This document shows positions 11,887 to 23,838 of a stretch of DNA of 64,000 nt, piece by piece (position 1 is the first letter of the stretch; each line of letters begins with the position of its first letter). This stretch comes from Adineta steineri (taxonomy: Eukaryota > Rotifera > Eurotatoria > Adinetida > Adinetidae). A program made the translations under genes and the position numbers. Location: positions 28,787 through 92,786 of the forward strand of contig CAJNOI010000274.1 of the NCBI GenBank assembly GCA_905250115.1, given 5' to 3'. The notes under the pieces were generated by a model. It was not told the DNA's origin, made no database searches, and was given only the letters and a program-made list of their open reading frames with translations.

Positions 11887-12705
11887 GATACTACAAGAAA
11901 ATAAATCATATACTGATCTATTAACTTAATCTTAGTTTAATTTTTTAACGAAGTATATATGAACTAAAAGATTTTACTAAGTTTATTGTATCAAATTTAG
12001 ACTAATAGGAATTATCTCATTTTCTTTTCATCTCTGTAAAATATTTCCTATAGTAACAGTATATATTGTTTTTTTGGAAATTAAGCAGCACTTAAATTCT
12101 GATAATAAAATGTGTCGTCTATCTACACTACACGTGTTGAAACTAATCCCTAGTTTTTAGTTACATGTCGAAAAAATAGCTTTCGGTCTTAATATAACAA
12201 GCTCGAGTAAAATGATCTACATATTTAATTTCAAAGCTAGACATAGAAAAAATGTCAAATAATACTAACGATTACTAATTTCTATCAATAATAGACCATA
12301 AATGTAAGGCTATATGTCAATAAAAAATCATTACCTTCAATTTTTGTTGTGTAAATTGAAACGATGTTTTAATAGTTCGATTGCTTTTTAAATGAAAGTA
12401 ATTATGCAATATTTTCATCAATATTTGCAATTACTGTTATTGTATTTCGTTAAATGAAACTCCATCTATCATTTGAATTTTAAAAATTCTCTTACAATAG
12501 ATATAACTCAAATGTCTATTTATAAAATATAAAATAAAGTTTTATTTTCATATCTGTAATTATTATGATATACAAACAACATGAGATTTCAATATCTTTT
12601 AATTGATTAGTTCTTCTATTGACCAATTATAGACTCAACCTTTCTTCTATCACATCATACGACAATGTGTGTTGGTGTCTTATCACTTTTATTTGAAAAC
12701 AAAAT
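11887..12705. other. Intergenic, nothing recognised
   Basis: AT-rich spacer between two convergently spaced plus-strand genes. No open frames with domains, no repeat recognised; it should hold the 3' UTR of the upstream gene and the promoter of GLOD4. Confidence 0.5.
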
Positions 12706-14323
12706 ATGTCGAGTGCAACTTCAATGCAAGAATCATCTTCGGATGAACGACGTTTTCTTCATTATACAATGAAAATAACGAAACGTTTAGAAACAAGAAA
12801 TTTCTTTTGTAATATATTAGGTATGAAAATTTTACGTCATGAAGAAATGGATTCGGGTTGTTCAGCACAATGCAATGGTGATTATCAATCTCCATGGTCA
12901 AAAACAGTAGCGGCTTATGGAGATGAACATTCATTTTTTGCTTTTGAATTAAATTTTAATTATGATGTCGAAGGATATAAATATGGAAATGATTTTTCAT
13001 CTGTAACAATACATAATCGACAAGCTGTTGCGAATGCTCGTCAACATCTTGACAATCAATTTATCGAGAAGGATAATCAACAATCAATAACAATTCGTTC
13101 ACCTGATGGTCATCATTTTATATTAATTGATGAAGATGTTCGTCCAGGTGATGATCCTGTTCGATGTTTATCATTAAATGTTTCGAATTTAACTAAATCT
13201 ATTGATTATTATACACGTTTATTAAAAATGAAAATTAACGAAAAAGAATCAAATGATAAACATGTTAAACTTTATTATGGTTTAACAACAAATCAAGAAT
13301 CACAAGTTCAAACAAAAACAGGTTTTCTTATTGATAAACAATGTCAATTAGAATTAATTGGACTTAATCAAGCAATTGAACGAGGTACCGGTTATGGTCG
13401 AAAAGCATTTTCATGTCCAAGACATGATATTGATATACTACAAAAAATGATGGAAAAAGAAGGATTTACTGTACTTATACCTGCAATGGAATTAGGTGGA
13501 TTATTAGATTTTAATAAAGAAAAAATTGTGATTTTACAAGATCCTGATGGACATGAAGTAAGTTTTATAGCCTATAATAAAATCTCTCTATCGTACACCA
13601 TTTTATTATTCAAGCATTTTTCTTTGTGAGAACGAGAAGAAAACAATTGTTAAAGTAATCTTTGAATGAGCTATAGCTTTGTGACATATTAATCTAGATG
13701 AATATCTGTTGTTATGAATGGAGATTAGAGTACGGTGATTCCAAAAATTACCGGGAACTGGAACCGCGGTTCCGGTCAGGAGAAATGAGCGGTTTCGGTT
13801 CGGTTCCGGTATGGTTTTCGGTTTAATTTTTTTCAGAACCGTCGTATCCTAGTGGAGATTGAGGACGGAATCATAGAGTTGTGACCACGGGTGGCGCGAC
13901 CGGGGGGGGGGGCTATCGAGGGTGTAATATCCCCCCCAATCTTCGAAAATTTCTATTTTTTGGTCAACAAAATCGGCAAATCTTCTTAGGTTTTTTACCA
14001 AAGATGATGCTACACCCCCCCCCAGAAATTCAAGAAAATTTCGTTACACCCCCCGCCCAATGTTGGTTGACTCGCGCCACCTCTGGTTGTGACTATTATA
14101 TGAAGTACGAGAGATGAATTGGTCACCATTCTATTTGTTATATATATGTGTTTATTTTTCTATTTAGATATGTTTTGTTGGTGAAGAAAATTATTACAAA
14201 GGATGCGAAACTGATTGTGATGCTGAAAAGAAATTTTTAAAAGGCCTTGAAAATAAACCTGATGATCCAGATAAATATTTAATCGGTGAAGATGAATCAA
14301 CAAAACGACATGAAAAATCATAG
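12706..14323 (+). CDS. GLOD4: Glyoxalase domain-containing protein 4, 2 exons, 335 aa
   Basis: Exons 12706-13557 and 14168-14323 join in phase 0. Two VOC (glyoxalase/bleomycin-resistance) modules are present: the first from about residue 18 (LHYTMKITKRLETRNFFCNI, then LGMKILRHEE) and the second from about residue 145 (DPVRCLSLNVSNLTKSIDYY, then LLKMKINEKE). Family landmarks are FELNFNYDVEGYKYGNDF, GYGRKAFSCP and DPDGHEICFVGEE, the last rebuilt across the intron. GLOD4 is a conserved, probably mitochondrial or cytosolic member of the VOC fold; its substrate is not established. The 610-bp intron contains a palindromic GC-rich repeat and a 200-bp hAT MITE. Confidence 0.93.
13733..13855. repeat. 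GC-rich palindromic repeat in GLOD4 intron
   Basis: Contains the 14-bp perfect palindrome GGAACCGCGGTTCC and several CGGTT/AACCG words in both orientations (CCGGGAACTGG, CGGTTCGGTTCCGG, AGAACCGTCG). Much richer in G+C than the surroundings. Probably a small transposon, but I could not define its ends. Confidence 0.5.
13886..14085. mobile_element. hAT-type MITE, family A, 200 bp
   Basis: Ends CACGGGTGGCGCGA and TCGCGCCACCTCTG; flanking 8-bp duplication GTTGTGAC (13878-13885 and 14086-14093). Its core (CCAATCTTCGAAAATTTCTA, and onward) is nearly identical to the copy at 8917-9070, with an additional C-rich segment near the right end. Confidence 0.92.
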
Positions 14324-14438
14324 ACAAATAATTTTTATATTTATATTTATTTATTTTTTCTTTTGTCCAGTTTTTTTTTATTCCAGCTTTCGCTTGATAT
14401 TATCATTGTTAGCTCAGCTTTAAAAAAATTATTTTTAG

Positions 14439-15146
14439 ATGGAAAAAAATTTAATTTTTGAATTAGAACAACAATTAAATAATCTTGATATTGATAGTAA
14501 CAAAGTAGATGCAATTATTCAATTAAAAATTTGGCAAAAAAAAATGTTTTCATTAATTGAAAAAATCTATTTAAATCGTTTGAATGAAATTGATACTATT
14601 GCATTGAATATAACAAATGAAATAAAAGATAAACAAAATCAACTTGAAAATATTCAAATAAATGATAAAACTACTCTATTAAAATTACAACATGAAATTG
14701 ATCAATTAAAATCTGATATTATTATTGATCAAATGATTCCTGAGAATTTATATCATCAGATCGAAAGAACGATTCATATTAAACGTGATGAAAATCAAGA
14801 TGATGATGATGATGATTTAGTTATTATTGATATCGAAAATAATGAAGAAAAAAATGAAAAACATATTAAAGTCGTTCTTTCGTCATCTACAACTACTAAT
14901 TCAGAAAATCGTGTTTCAAAAATATTTAAATCTGAGCCTGTACAACAAGCACTTACTATTGGTTTAACTCAAACATTAACTCATATGGGTACTATGGCAG
15001 CAACAAGTACAACAACTATTGCTGCAACAGCTATAGCTAAAACAGCTTTATTAACAACTGCTGGTGGAATAGGCGCAATGGCTTATGGAATAGGAAGAGT
15101 TGCTGCAGGTACAACAATAAAATTGTGGTCATTTGTAAACTCATAA
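14439..15146 (+). CDS. Unknown coiled-coil protein, single exon, 235 aa
   Basis: Not recognised. Residues 1-100 are helical with heptad-like Leu/Ile spacing (MEKNLIFELEQQLNNLDIDS at the start), then an Asp-rich acidic stretch near residue 125, a Ser/Thr linker, and a C-terminal Ala/Gly/Thr-rich hydrophobic segment (about 170-230) that could be one or two membrane helices or an amphipathic apolipoprotein-like region. It starts 115 bp after GLOD4 on the same strand. Codon use and frame length support a real gene. Confidence 0.65.
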   Translation: MEKNLIFELEQQLNNLDIDSNKVDAIIQLKIWQKKMFSLIEKIYLNRLNEIDTIALNITNEIKDKQNQLENIQINDKTTLLKLQHEIDQLKSDIIIDQMIPENLYHQIERTIHIKRDENQDDDDDDLVIIDIENNEEKNEKHIKVVLSSSTTTNSENRVSKIFKSEPVQQALTIGLTQTLTHMGTMAATSTTTIAATAIAKTALLTTAGGIGAMAYGIGRVAAGTTIKLWSFVNS

Positions 15147-15777
15147 GATAATTAATAGTAATGAATTTATCGAATCTCCTTTTTTATTATTAAATATTTT
15201 CTTTTTTTATAAACTTTGTATTATTTTCTAAATGTAGCGATTAAAATGACGATTCATTTTTCATAATTTAACTCAATAAAAAGTCATGATAGACATAAAT
15301 TATGTATAGAAAATTTGTCAAACTTGATCTAAAAATGAGAATTATTGTTGTTTAATTGAAACTATGTCTCTCATCTGTAATTGTTTAGGAGATTGTTGAT
15401 TGTGATATACAAAAAATATTTGAATTTTTATCATTTATGTTTTTATATTTATAAATGTCCTTATCGATGCTATAACAATACTGACATCAAGTTTATCACG
15501 AATATCCATTACAGTAATTATCATGGTAGTCTATTGAAACAGTTGTTGCGAAGTCCGTATAAGCAACATAAAGTATTAAAAGGTCTACTACCTGTCTGTC
15601 CAAAAAACGTGGAGTTGAGTATTTTTCGAATAACTCGAGAACAAAAAGAGCTAGAGAGCTGTGGGTTTCACTATCATGTAGGTAACTGAGTACTCCATAT
15701 ATCTATCAATATACATTGAACAATATACATATGTAAAACATGCAACAGATAGTCCAGAGGCCCCCCTGCAAAATGAC

Positions 15778-15871
15778 GGCGTGGGTGTGGGTGTGGGTGT
15801 GGGTGTGCGTCTGAATGTGATAGAAATACGATACCTATACTTATACCCACATCCACACTCACACCCATACC
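15778..15871. repeat. Interstitial telomere-like (TGTGGG)n, inverted pair
   Basis: About four to five tandem copies of GTGGGT at 15781-15808, then about 40 bp, then degenerate CCCACA-type units (CCCACATCCACACTCACACC) to 15871. The two halves are in opposite orientation. TGTGGG is the published bdelloid telomere repeat. The region lies about 200 bp from a hammerhead-like motif and a gap. Confidence 0.7.
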
Positions 15872-16049
15872 CTCCGATTGAATTCATAACAGAACAGTTT
15901 AATATTGTTGTATCCAATTATTTTTCTTTATTTATTGTATATCAATGATTTTATATATAAAGTGATGATGACAATAATGTAACAAATCTTAATAGAATAA
16001 ACTTGAAATAAATAGTTTTATTATTAGTTATTATAAAATAAACTAGAGC

Positions 16050-16076
16050 TTTCAGCACTTCGAGTGCCATCGTCAG
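16050..16076 (-). ncRNA. Hammerhead-like core motif beside the gap
   Basis: On the minus strand the sequence reads CTGACGA, then a 5-bp stem GCACT/AGTGC with a short CGA loop, then GAAA. This matches the conserved hammerhead ribozyme core (CUGANGA - stem II - GAAA). Penelope-like retroelements, including the telomeric ones of bdelloids, are known to carry hammerheads. The 5' flank is lost in the N run, so stems I and III cannot be tested. Confidence 0.4.
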
Positions 16077-16079
16077 TAG

Positions 16080-16179
16080 NNNNNNNNNNNNNNNNNNNNN
16101 NNNNNNNNNNNNNNNNNNNNNNNNNNNNNNNNNNNNNNNNNNNNNNNNNNNNNNNNNNNNNNNNNNNNNNNNNNNNNNN
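16080..16179. other. Assembly gap, 100 N
   Basis: A run of exactly 100 N, the conventional size for a gap of unknown length. It directly follows the hammerhead-like motif, consistent with an uncollapsed repeat at this site. Confidence 0.99.
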
Positions 16180-17740
16180 ACTTTATATTTCATTGAAACT
16201 ATAAAAGATGATTTAAAATGTTTATGGAATTAATAAAATAAAAATTTTCCGTATGAGGGTTTAGTTTTTATTTGTATGAAACAATTGAATAATTTGATTA
16301 ATCACAGTCAATACAAACTCAACATTGCTCTAGTACTTAATATCTATCATTTTTATATGACTTTTTTTTGCATGTATATCACTCTAGAGTTCCAGTCTAG
16401 TCAATTCAGTTATTATTATTTATGCTAGAAAAATCTTCTATGAAGGTTTTCGCTAGAAGTTAATTTAGTAATCTATGACAAAGAAGATTAGTTCATGCGT
16501 ATAATTATGTATGTAAAGTTTTATAAATCGATATTCTTGAGCCAAGTGAATGTACCATTTTCATGACATTTTTATTTGATAGAGTTAATTGAACTGAATA
16601 TAAATCTATACTAACATTAAATACAGTAGTACCTAAAGAAATTGAATATATTCATATAGTCAAATAAATCGGATTAGATTTGTTTATTTTCAAATCCCTG
16701 TAATAATAGATGAACAAAATTATAAAAATATGTTAGTTGTTCGAAGATTAGCATTAAAAATACATATAAAAATAGTTTATTTTCGAATTGCAATTTGAGA
16801 TTATAGACTAATATTATAATACAAATTTTTTTCCTTCTAATATTAAGCATAATTCTAAAGTTTCAAGCTTATAGAAACTACCGGAAATCAGTCTTTTTCT
16901 TTCTTTAAGAATAGCATATGCTCCAAACTATAATACATCGTCCTTGAAGATGAACACTGCCAGTAGGTTCCTTTTTGGTACATATATTGAAAAATGAAAT
17001 AAGAGTACAGATTAAAAAGAAACTATACACAAAATCTAACATTTTCTTATTGTAATATCGATAACAAAACTTTAGATAATGTTTAAAAATTAGAAGAATA
17101 TGAAATGATAATTAAATAGTATTACAGTTTTTTTCCAAAAAAGGAAATTTGCATTTAAATTTGATCTTAACTAAAATAATTATATTGAAGTCTAGTCTAA
17201 TACATTAAAAAAGTGTTAATCAAAGAGTACGACAGATAAAGATAAAAGACAGTTTCAATTATTATTCTAACATATAATTAGTTTTCTAAAAATATATATT
17301 TATAATGACATATTGAAAATACTAATAACATCCTTTATTTGTTGCATTTCGATTCTTCTAAGGATTTTTTTCACTTGACTATACACAGACATTAAAAATA
17401 CTAATCTTTTTTCTCTTCATCAAATATGTATGCAATAATTATTTTCTATCAAGAGTTGTCATTTCGAGAAGTATATTAATATAAAGAAGACAAATATTTT
17501 AGCTTGTCAACATCATTCAATTTATTCTATGACATTTCCTCTGATAAATATTCCATTATATTGTTATTTTACAAAACAAAAATTTTTCACAGTAACGCAA
17601 ATTGAAGTTCATATTATTATTTTTTTTTTTGCTTACAACTAAACAGTTACTCACAGACAACAATAGTGCATATTTAGCATAATATTAATTATTCGAACTA
17701 CATATATGACAATACAAATGAATAATTAAAATTGTTTTTT
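16180..17740. other. AT-rich intergenic, nothing recognised
   Basis: No open frame with a domain and no clear repeat. It probably includes the 3' UTR of the minus-strand RD3-domain gene at its right edge. Confidence 0.5.
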
Positions 17741-18454
17741 TTATACATGAGTATTGGAACGAGGTTTAACATCTATTAAATCATTTGTACGAGATGTTAA
17801 AGATATTTGAGCTAATTCAGCAAGTGAATGTTGTTCTTCTTCAGATTGATGTTTTGGTAAAATACGTTTATTTCGTACTATTTGATTAATAGTTGTTGAT
17901 GTTGAACTATTACCTTCATTTGATTTTACTATTTCATTGGAATTTGAATTTGAACGACGAGTTTTTTGTTTTTGATCAATATAATCTGATACTGTTTTTC
18001 GAAATAATGCAATTATAGTTTCAGGTGTTGTTGATTGTGCTTGTGAACGTACATTTCGACGAAAATTATTGACAACAATTGAACAATCTTCTGGTAAAAC
18101 ATGATGAATTAATTCACTTAGTTCCATTTTAATTATATCTGATAAATGATATAATTCAGTTGGTGTTTGTAATAGATTATTTTGTGGTGTTAACCATGAA
18201 TAATCAACAGATGAACGTCGTTTTGATGATGATGATGATGGTTTATATGTTGATGCAAGTAAACCACTTTTATGAGCTAAAACTTCTGAATTACGTTTTG
18301 TTCTTAATGATGTTAAGGTTAAACTATTTTGACATTGCATTTCAAGTTCATCTAATAATGTTTCAGCTGTAGAATTTTCATCCATACAAGCATAATTAGC
18401 TGCTTGTGCCTCGATTGAAGTTGAATGACGTCGAAATAAATTTGAAAATGCCAT
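17741..18454 (-). CDS. RD3-domain protein, single exon, 237 aa
   Basis: The middle of the protein matches the RD3/RD3L family: an N-terminal AETLLDELEMQC helix corresponds to the ETLMMEL helix of RD3, and VDYSWLTP followed by YHLSDIIKMELSELIHHVLP and IVVNNFRRNV fits the RD3 core. A second helix (PETIIALFRKTVSDYIDQ) matches the C-terminal part of the domain. Human RD3 inhibits retinal guanylate cyclase and helps its trafficking; whether the rotifer protein does this is unknown. The tail (about 165-237) is Ser/Asn-rich and probably disordered. There is no intron; the start is the first Met of the frame. Confidence 0.75.
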   Translation of the reverse strand: MAFSNLFRRHSTSIEAQAANYACMDENSTAETLLDELEMQCQNSLTLTSLRTKRNSEVLAHKSGLLASTYKPSSSSSKRRSSVDYSWLTPQNNLLQTPTELYHLSDIIKMELSELIHHVLPEDCSIVVNNFRRNVRSQAQSTTPETIIALFRKTVSDYIDQKQKTRRSNSNSNEIVKSNEGNSSTSTTINQIVRNKRILPKHQSEEEQHSLAELAQISLTSRTNDLIDVKPRSNTHV

Positions 18455-20982
18455 AATAGTTACTTTTTAATTAGGTCGAAAGAACAAATAACTTCAAAAA
18501 AGTTTATTTGGTTTATTCTAAATGATTTTCTACGTTAAGAAGTAGTGTCTGTCGTCTGCGTTTAGCTTTTCATCTCTATGATAAAGTTCATAGAAGTGGA
18601 AGAATATAGGAAAAAAGGAAAGATTTTGAAGAACACACCAAGTGAAATTTTTTTGCGTAGCTATTTCTCTCACATTTTTTTCCTCATAAAGAGACAAGAT
18701 CTCATATAAAAAAAGGAGAAAAGAAAAAAAAAAAAGAAGATGACAAGATTATTTCAACGATGACGACAACGGATATGAAGACATTAAGTGCAAAAAAAAC
18801 GCTAAATTTTCTCTGATAATAGTGTAACATTATTATTTTGTTACTATAATTTAAAATGTCTTTTTATTTTACTTTCCTCGTAGACAATGATAAATTATGA
18901 AATAACTCTTTGTTTCATTTCGAAAATGCTGAGTGTATTATATGTCTTAAACAAAGGATGAAACCTTCATACACAGTATAAGTTAATGACCTGCCATTGA
19001 CTTCTTTTTTATACATCCCTACAATGCATTACAATTATTATCTTTTCATCATGAAATTTGCTGAATTTTTTCATTTGTAATAGTAGCAATTATATTATAT
19101 TGTATTTTCATACTTATCAGATTTTACTTAACAACTTCTCATATATGAGACAAAAAAAAGAGTCAATATTTATTCTATCATTATTTATATCTCGAAATCG
19201 AGCTTCTTTCTTTCAACAAAAAGAGATTCTTATTCATGTGTGTGTTTACATTAGGATATATTGATAATAAGAAAAAAAGAAAAACATATTGTTAGAATTT
19301 CACCTATACATGGAATCTAAATATAGTGATACATATGTGAATAATAAATCGAAAGAAATTAATAGAAAATTATTATGAATACAATTTGTTTAAAAATGCT
19401 TTTAATAGAAACCTATAAAATAATTTTTATAGTAAACAAACATGCAATGATAAAAACTGCCGATAGCTATATAATAGGTTACATTATTTTTTTGTTCGTA
19501 ATTTGAGATGCACCATATGTTTCTTAAGATGGTCTTCTGTGAACACATATGGTATTAATCGGCTTTGAATAAAAGACACCATACATTTCTTGTTCTGCAT
19601 TTATGATAATAAAAAATATATAAATAACTTTACAAAAAAAAAACTAATTATCTTTCAGATGATTAGAAAAATTGAACTATTTTATTTGAAATAAACTTTT
19701 TTCTTTGCGAAACACTAATCTCTATTGTATTATTCAAATAAAAGTAAAGTGTCGAGTCTAAATATGTATATACTTTACTTAACGTAAGAGCTATATGTAG
19801 GTGTTAACAGGAAATTGATCCGATCAACCTGATGATGATGGTGAGTAAAATATAATAATTGTCTTTTCGTTGATCGATATGTCAATAGACTGATTGAGAA
19901 TGAATAAACAAAATTTTCTCTCTCTCTCTCTTTTCTTAAATTCTAATTGATTAGCTAGCTTTCGAATATGTAAATATTGATTTACCCTTATTTTTTTTTT
20001 AATATTTCAAATGCAGGTGTGAACAAATGTATTTCATATAGGAAGAATCAAAGTGATATGATGTTTTTATAAAAAATTATTATCATGATCACACAAAATA
20101 CAAAAGAGGAAGGAGAAGTAGTAGTTGTACTTCATCATCAGTTAGTTAAACATAATTGACAAGAAAAATTATACTTTGATCAGTACCGACAGAAGTACAT
20201 AGATGATGGAGTCAATCGGATTAAAATGTTTGCGAACAAGTAACAACAGAACATTCCATCCTAATGTATTCTTTTATGATATATGTATGTATATATATAT
20301 ATAGAAAGCGAGAGGTATAGATGTTATCTTTTTATGTTATAGAGATCAACTATCAGAGATCAAAAAAGGGAAGGTGTGAGTTACTCAGCATGAATATCAT
20401 GATTATTTTCTCTGTTAATTCTTAGTTTCTTCAAAAGATATCATTGATTTTGTTTTTGAAGAAGTGTTACTTCTAGTGATAACAAAAAGAAAATGAAAAG
20501 TTTATTTTTTCTTCTTAAAGAAAAATCTCGATGTTTCTATAACATTTTTTGATTGACAAGAGAGCGAAATTTGATACTTAAAGATGACGTAAGCAAAAAG
20601 AAAGATAAACTTCTATCAATCGTTACATTCACTAATCGATGTTGAAGCCCTATTGATAGTTGCTCTGTCTCATTCCAAGAATAACAAAACAAAATACTCT
20701 CTATGCTTTTCTTTTCTCTCTCTCGCGCGCGCTCTCTCTCTCTCATCGATTAGATCCGATTTCGAATCATCATCACGCAATTCGTCCTTTAACACGAAAG
20801 GCACATCTCATATTTCAAGTTTGTATATACACAAAGCACTTAGAAATTAAATATTTACATATCGTGCTAAACAAAAGAGAAAACGATTAGTCATTTTCAT
20901 GTTATTTTTTATCTGATCCCATTGAAAATACAAAGACAAAAAAGAAAGAGACAAAGAGAAAAAAAAATGAGAAAAATCGTAT
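18455..20982. other. Intergenic, simple repeats only
   Basis: 2.5 kb spacer between the RD3-domain gene and the SIX gene. It contains poly-purine and poly-T runs, and a CT/CG simple repeat at 20704-20745 (TCTCTCTCTCGCGCGCGCTC). No gene is supported; regulatory DNA for the flanking developmental gene could be here. Confidence 0.5.
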
Positions 20983-21959
20983 TTAAAGTGAATGATAATC
21001 TTTAAAAATCCTTCCAGAATCAATAATATCTGTTCCTGTTGTTGATTTCATGTGATTGTGATGATGATAATGATGATATTGTTGATTATTATAATCAATT
21101 TGAAAACCTTTTGATGTTGGTTCACTACCAGTTGATCCAAGATCATCTAATGAATTGTCATCATTATGTGATGGACTCATATCAATTGTTTTCCTATAAT
21201 ATAAATTTATGAGATTTTATTTTTTTTTTCGTTTTTCTAATTTAAATTATAATAACAAACCTATCACCCGTTTCCGATGCTCGATCACGTTGTCGTCGAT
21301 TTTTAAACCAATTTGATACTTGTGTTGTGGTTAAACCAGTTGTTTCAGCTAATTCACGTTTTTCTCTTGGTGATGGATAAGGATTATGTATATACCAATC
21401 TCGTAAAACATTACGAGATTTTTCTTTAAAACAATAACTTGTTTCTTCTCCATCCCATATTGTACGTGGTAATGGAAATTTTCGTCGTACACGATATTTC
21501 CCAACAGCACCTAATGGTCTTCCACGTAATTTTTCTGCTTCATTATAATGTGCTTGTAACCATAATTGTTGTAATTGTGAATGACTACATGGAGAAAATT
21601 GATAACGTTCAAGAATATTATATAGTTCACGATAACTTCCTCGACGAAATGCAACAACTGCTTTAGCTTTTACAACACTTTCATGTGTATGAAAATGTTC
21701 ACATGATGGTAATGTCCATAAAAAATCACCTAGCAAAAGCAAAAAACAACACAAATTCTTATCATATAAAGATTTGAAATATAATCCTAGAAAATTTACC
21801 GAGTCGTTGAATATCATTACTCTGTTGAAGTACTTCACAAACACAAGCAACTTGTTCGGGTGTAAAAATACTACCTATTGCATTGGTTGATGGTGGTGTA
21901 TTGATGTTAGTAAAACTACTAGCGATCGTTGTTGGTGGTATCGGATTGCTTTCAAGCAT
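20983..21959 (-). CDS. SIX1/2-class homeobox transcription factor, 3 exons, 279 aa
   Basis: Exons 21959-21800, 21729-21261 and 21193-20983 join in phase. The SIX domain begins at [20 protein letters not shown] and continues through [20 protein letters not shown] to [20 protein letters not shown]. The homeodomain follows ([20 protein letters not shown] ... [13 protein letters not shown]). The sequences [11 protein letters not shown] and the ETSYC N-terminal arm are those of SIX1/SIX2/sine oculis rather than SIX3/6 or SIX4/5. These factors act with Eya in sensory and muscle development. The C-terminus is short and His/Tyr-rich (HHYHHHNH). The acceptor-like CTCTCTAG lies about 12 bp before the start. 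Confidence 0.95.
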
Positions 21960-23838
21960 TAGAAAAGAACTAGAGAGAAGAAAAAAAAAGATTTTGTTTC
22001 TTTTTGTTAATAGTAACAGACATCAATCGATCAATTGATTGAAGAGACGATGCGTGATATAGAGAACGAATAAATGATTAAATCTTTCTTTTTTTTCTCT
22101 CACTTGCTCGTCTATGATTTCAAATCAAATGCAGACAGAAAAAGCAATTTTCAATAAACGAACTTGAAATAGTATAGACTTAATCCTTGACTATGGGGAG
22201 GAGTATAGTATCCAATGGAAAGAAAATCGAGTTTTAATCATATTACAATAACAATATATATATACATATATATATATATATACTCAACTGTTTTTCTTCT
22301 CTTCTATCGTTGTTGTGTTTGACACGTCAATTTTTTCTTTTCTTTCTAATGAGAAAATTATATAGAATAGATGTTGAACGATAGGCGACAGAAATCTATA
22401 AGTGACAAATGTGAACCAATCGCTGTTGAGAGAGTATAAAAAAAGAAGAAAGAGAAAAAGAAGAAATTTTTTCTTTTTTTTTTTTGTATGTTGATAATCT
22501 TTATGTTCTGTATTTTTCTGCTCGACATACGAAGTAAAAGAACAAGTGGATGCATCTACTATGATTATATGCCACTTGCTATTCATTTCTTTCTCTCCCT
22601 AGTGATTTCCTTGATATCTATGTGCACAGGCTATATACGAAGATAATTGACAGTAAACAGCTGTGCTCTATGTGTGTACACACATATGTATATATGAAGA
22701 ATAGATTTTTGTCTATTATCATCGAGTCACTATTAATGTTGTATGGCTCATGATGGCATCATTTTCTGAGAACACATATACATACGACGACATTTTCTTT
22801 TCTCACACACACACATATATATATATATATATTTTTGAAAAAGAGGCATGACTCTTCTCAAATTTCAAAAAGCAAATTTGTCTTCTTTTTTCTTCTGTCC
22901 GCGACAGCTGTTGGACAAATGGCAAAATTAGAGATGCTTGTCGTTGTCATGCACGTATTCCCATTCGATCAAGACGCGACAAGTGCTAAACACATAGAAT
23001 GTTATGCGTGATTGGTGACAATTTTTTTTCTTTTTCTCTTCATTCTCTTTCCTTCGCTTTCGTAAAAGGATAAAGAACAAAGATTAGATTTATTCACGAT
23101 TGGTGGAACAATAAAATATTTAAATGATAGAAAAATGATATTATTCACTAAAGATATATGAGAAAATTTATCCTGCTGAGTTTTTCTTTTTCGAATAATA
23201 TCCATAAATCAAGACAATTAAGTGTAACCAAGTTGTTTTATTTGAATGAATGATAAACATATGGATATAAATGTTAAAAATGAATTTAATTATTGGATGA
23301 ATGATTCGTATTGTAGATGCGCATCATCGACAAACTTATCAATTAAAATAAGCATCTGTTACATTGGAAATCTTTTAAAAGTTTGAAATATTTATAGTAT
23401 GTCAGTGAGTATCGTTTGTACGACGGATGAGAAAGAGTTTTAAAATCTAGAACAAAATGCGCTTCAAATTGCAAAGAGCAGTCACATATAGGTAATGAAA
23501 ATAATTTTTTTAATTGATCATTCTTATATTTAGCTATTGGCTATCTACAATGTACTCTTGTATAAGACAGAAAAAAGGTAAAATCTTTTCGTTATAAATT
23601 GCCGAGGACGAAGAAAACTACACACTAACTTTTTCTTTCTCATATCGGAATAAAGGATATTATCAGAAGAGACAAAAAAAATAATATAACATAAATTGAT
23701 TTTATAACCACTTTAAGATAAATAAGATCTAGCAACTTATTGGTCCATATGTCTTTCACATGATACTGTAAGGCTTCTAAACGATAACATTACAATTATT
23801 TCAAGCAGTAGCGATGTCCTTTGTGTATATTATCAACT
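21960..23838. other. Intergenic, microsatellites
   Basis: Contains (TA)n at about 22255-22281 and (CA)n(TA)n at 22806-22831. No coding sequence is supported. It separates the SIX gene start from the 3' end of the glycosidase-like gene, so promoter elements for the SIX gene are expected here. Confidence 0.5.

Larger units (their letters stand above)
15147..16079. other. Intergenic with telomere-like repeats
   Basis: No gene. Contains the TGTGGG tract described separately (about 15757-15871) and ends at an assembly gap. An open stretch at 15381-15689 has no domain and is not called. Confidence 0.5.

Noticed and set aside
15381-15689. 102-codon open frame
   Set aside because: Composition is typical of AT-rich non-coding DNA and no motif is recognisable.
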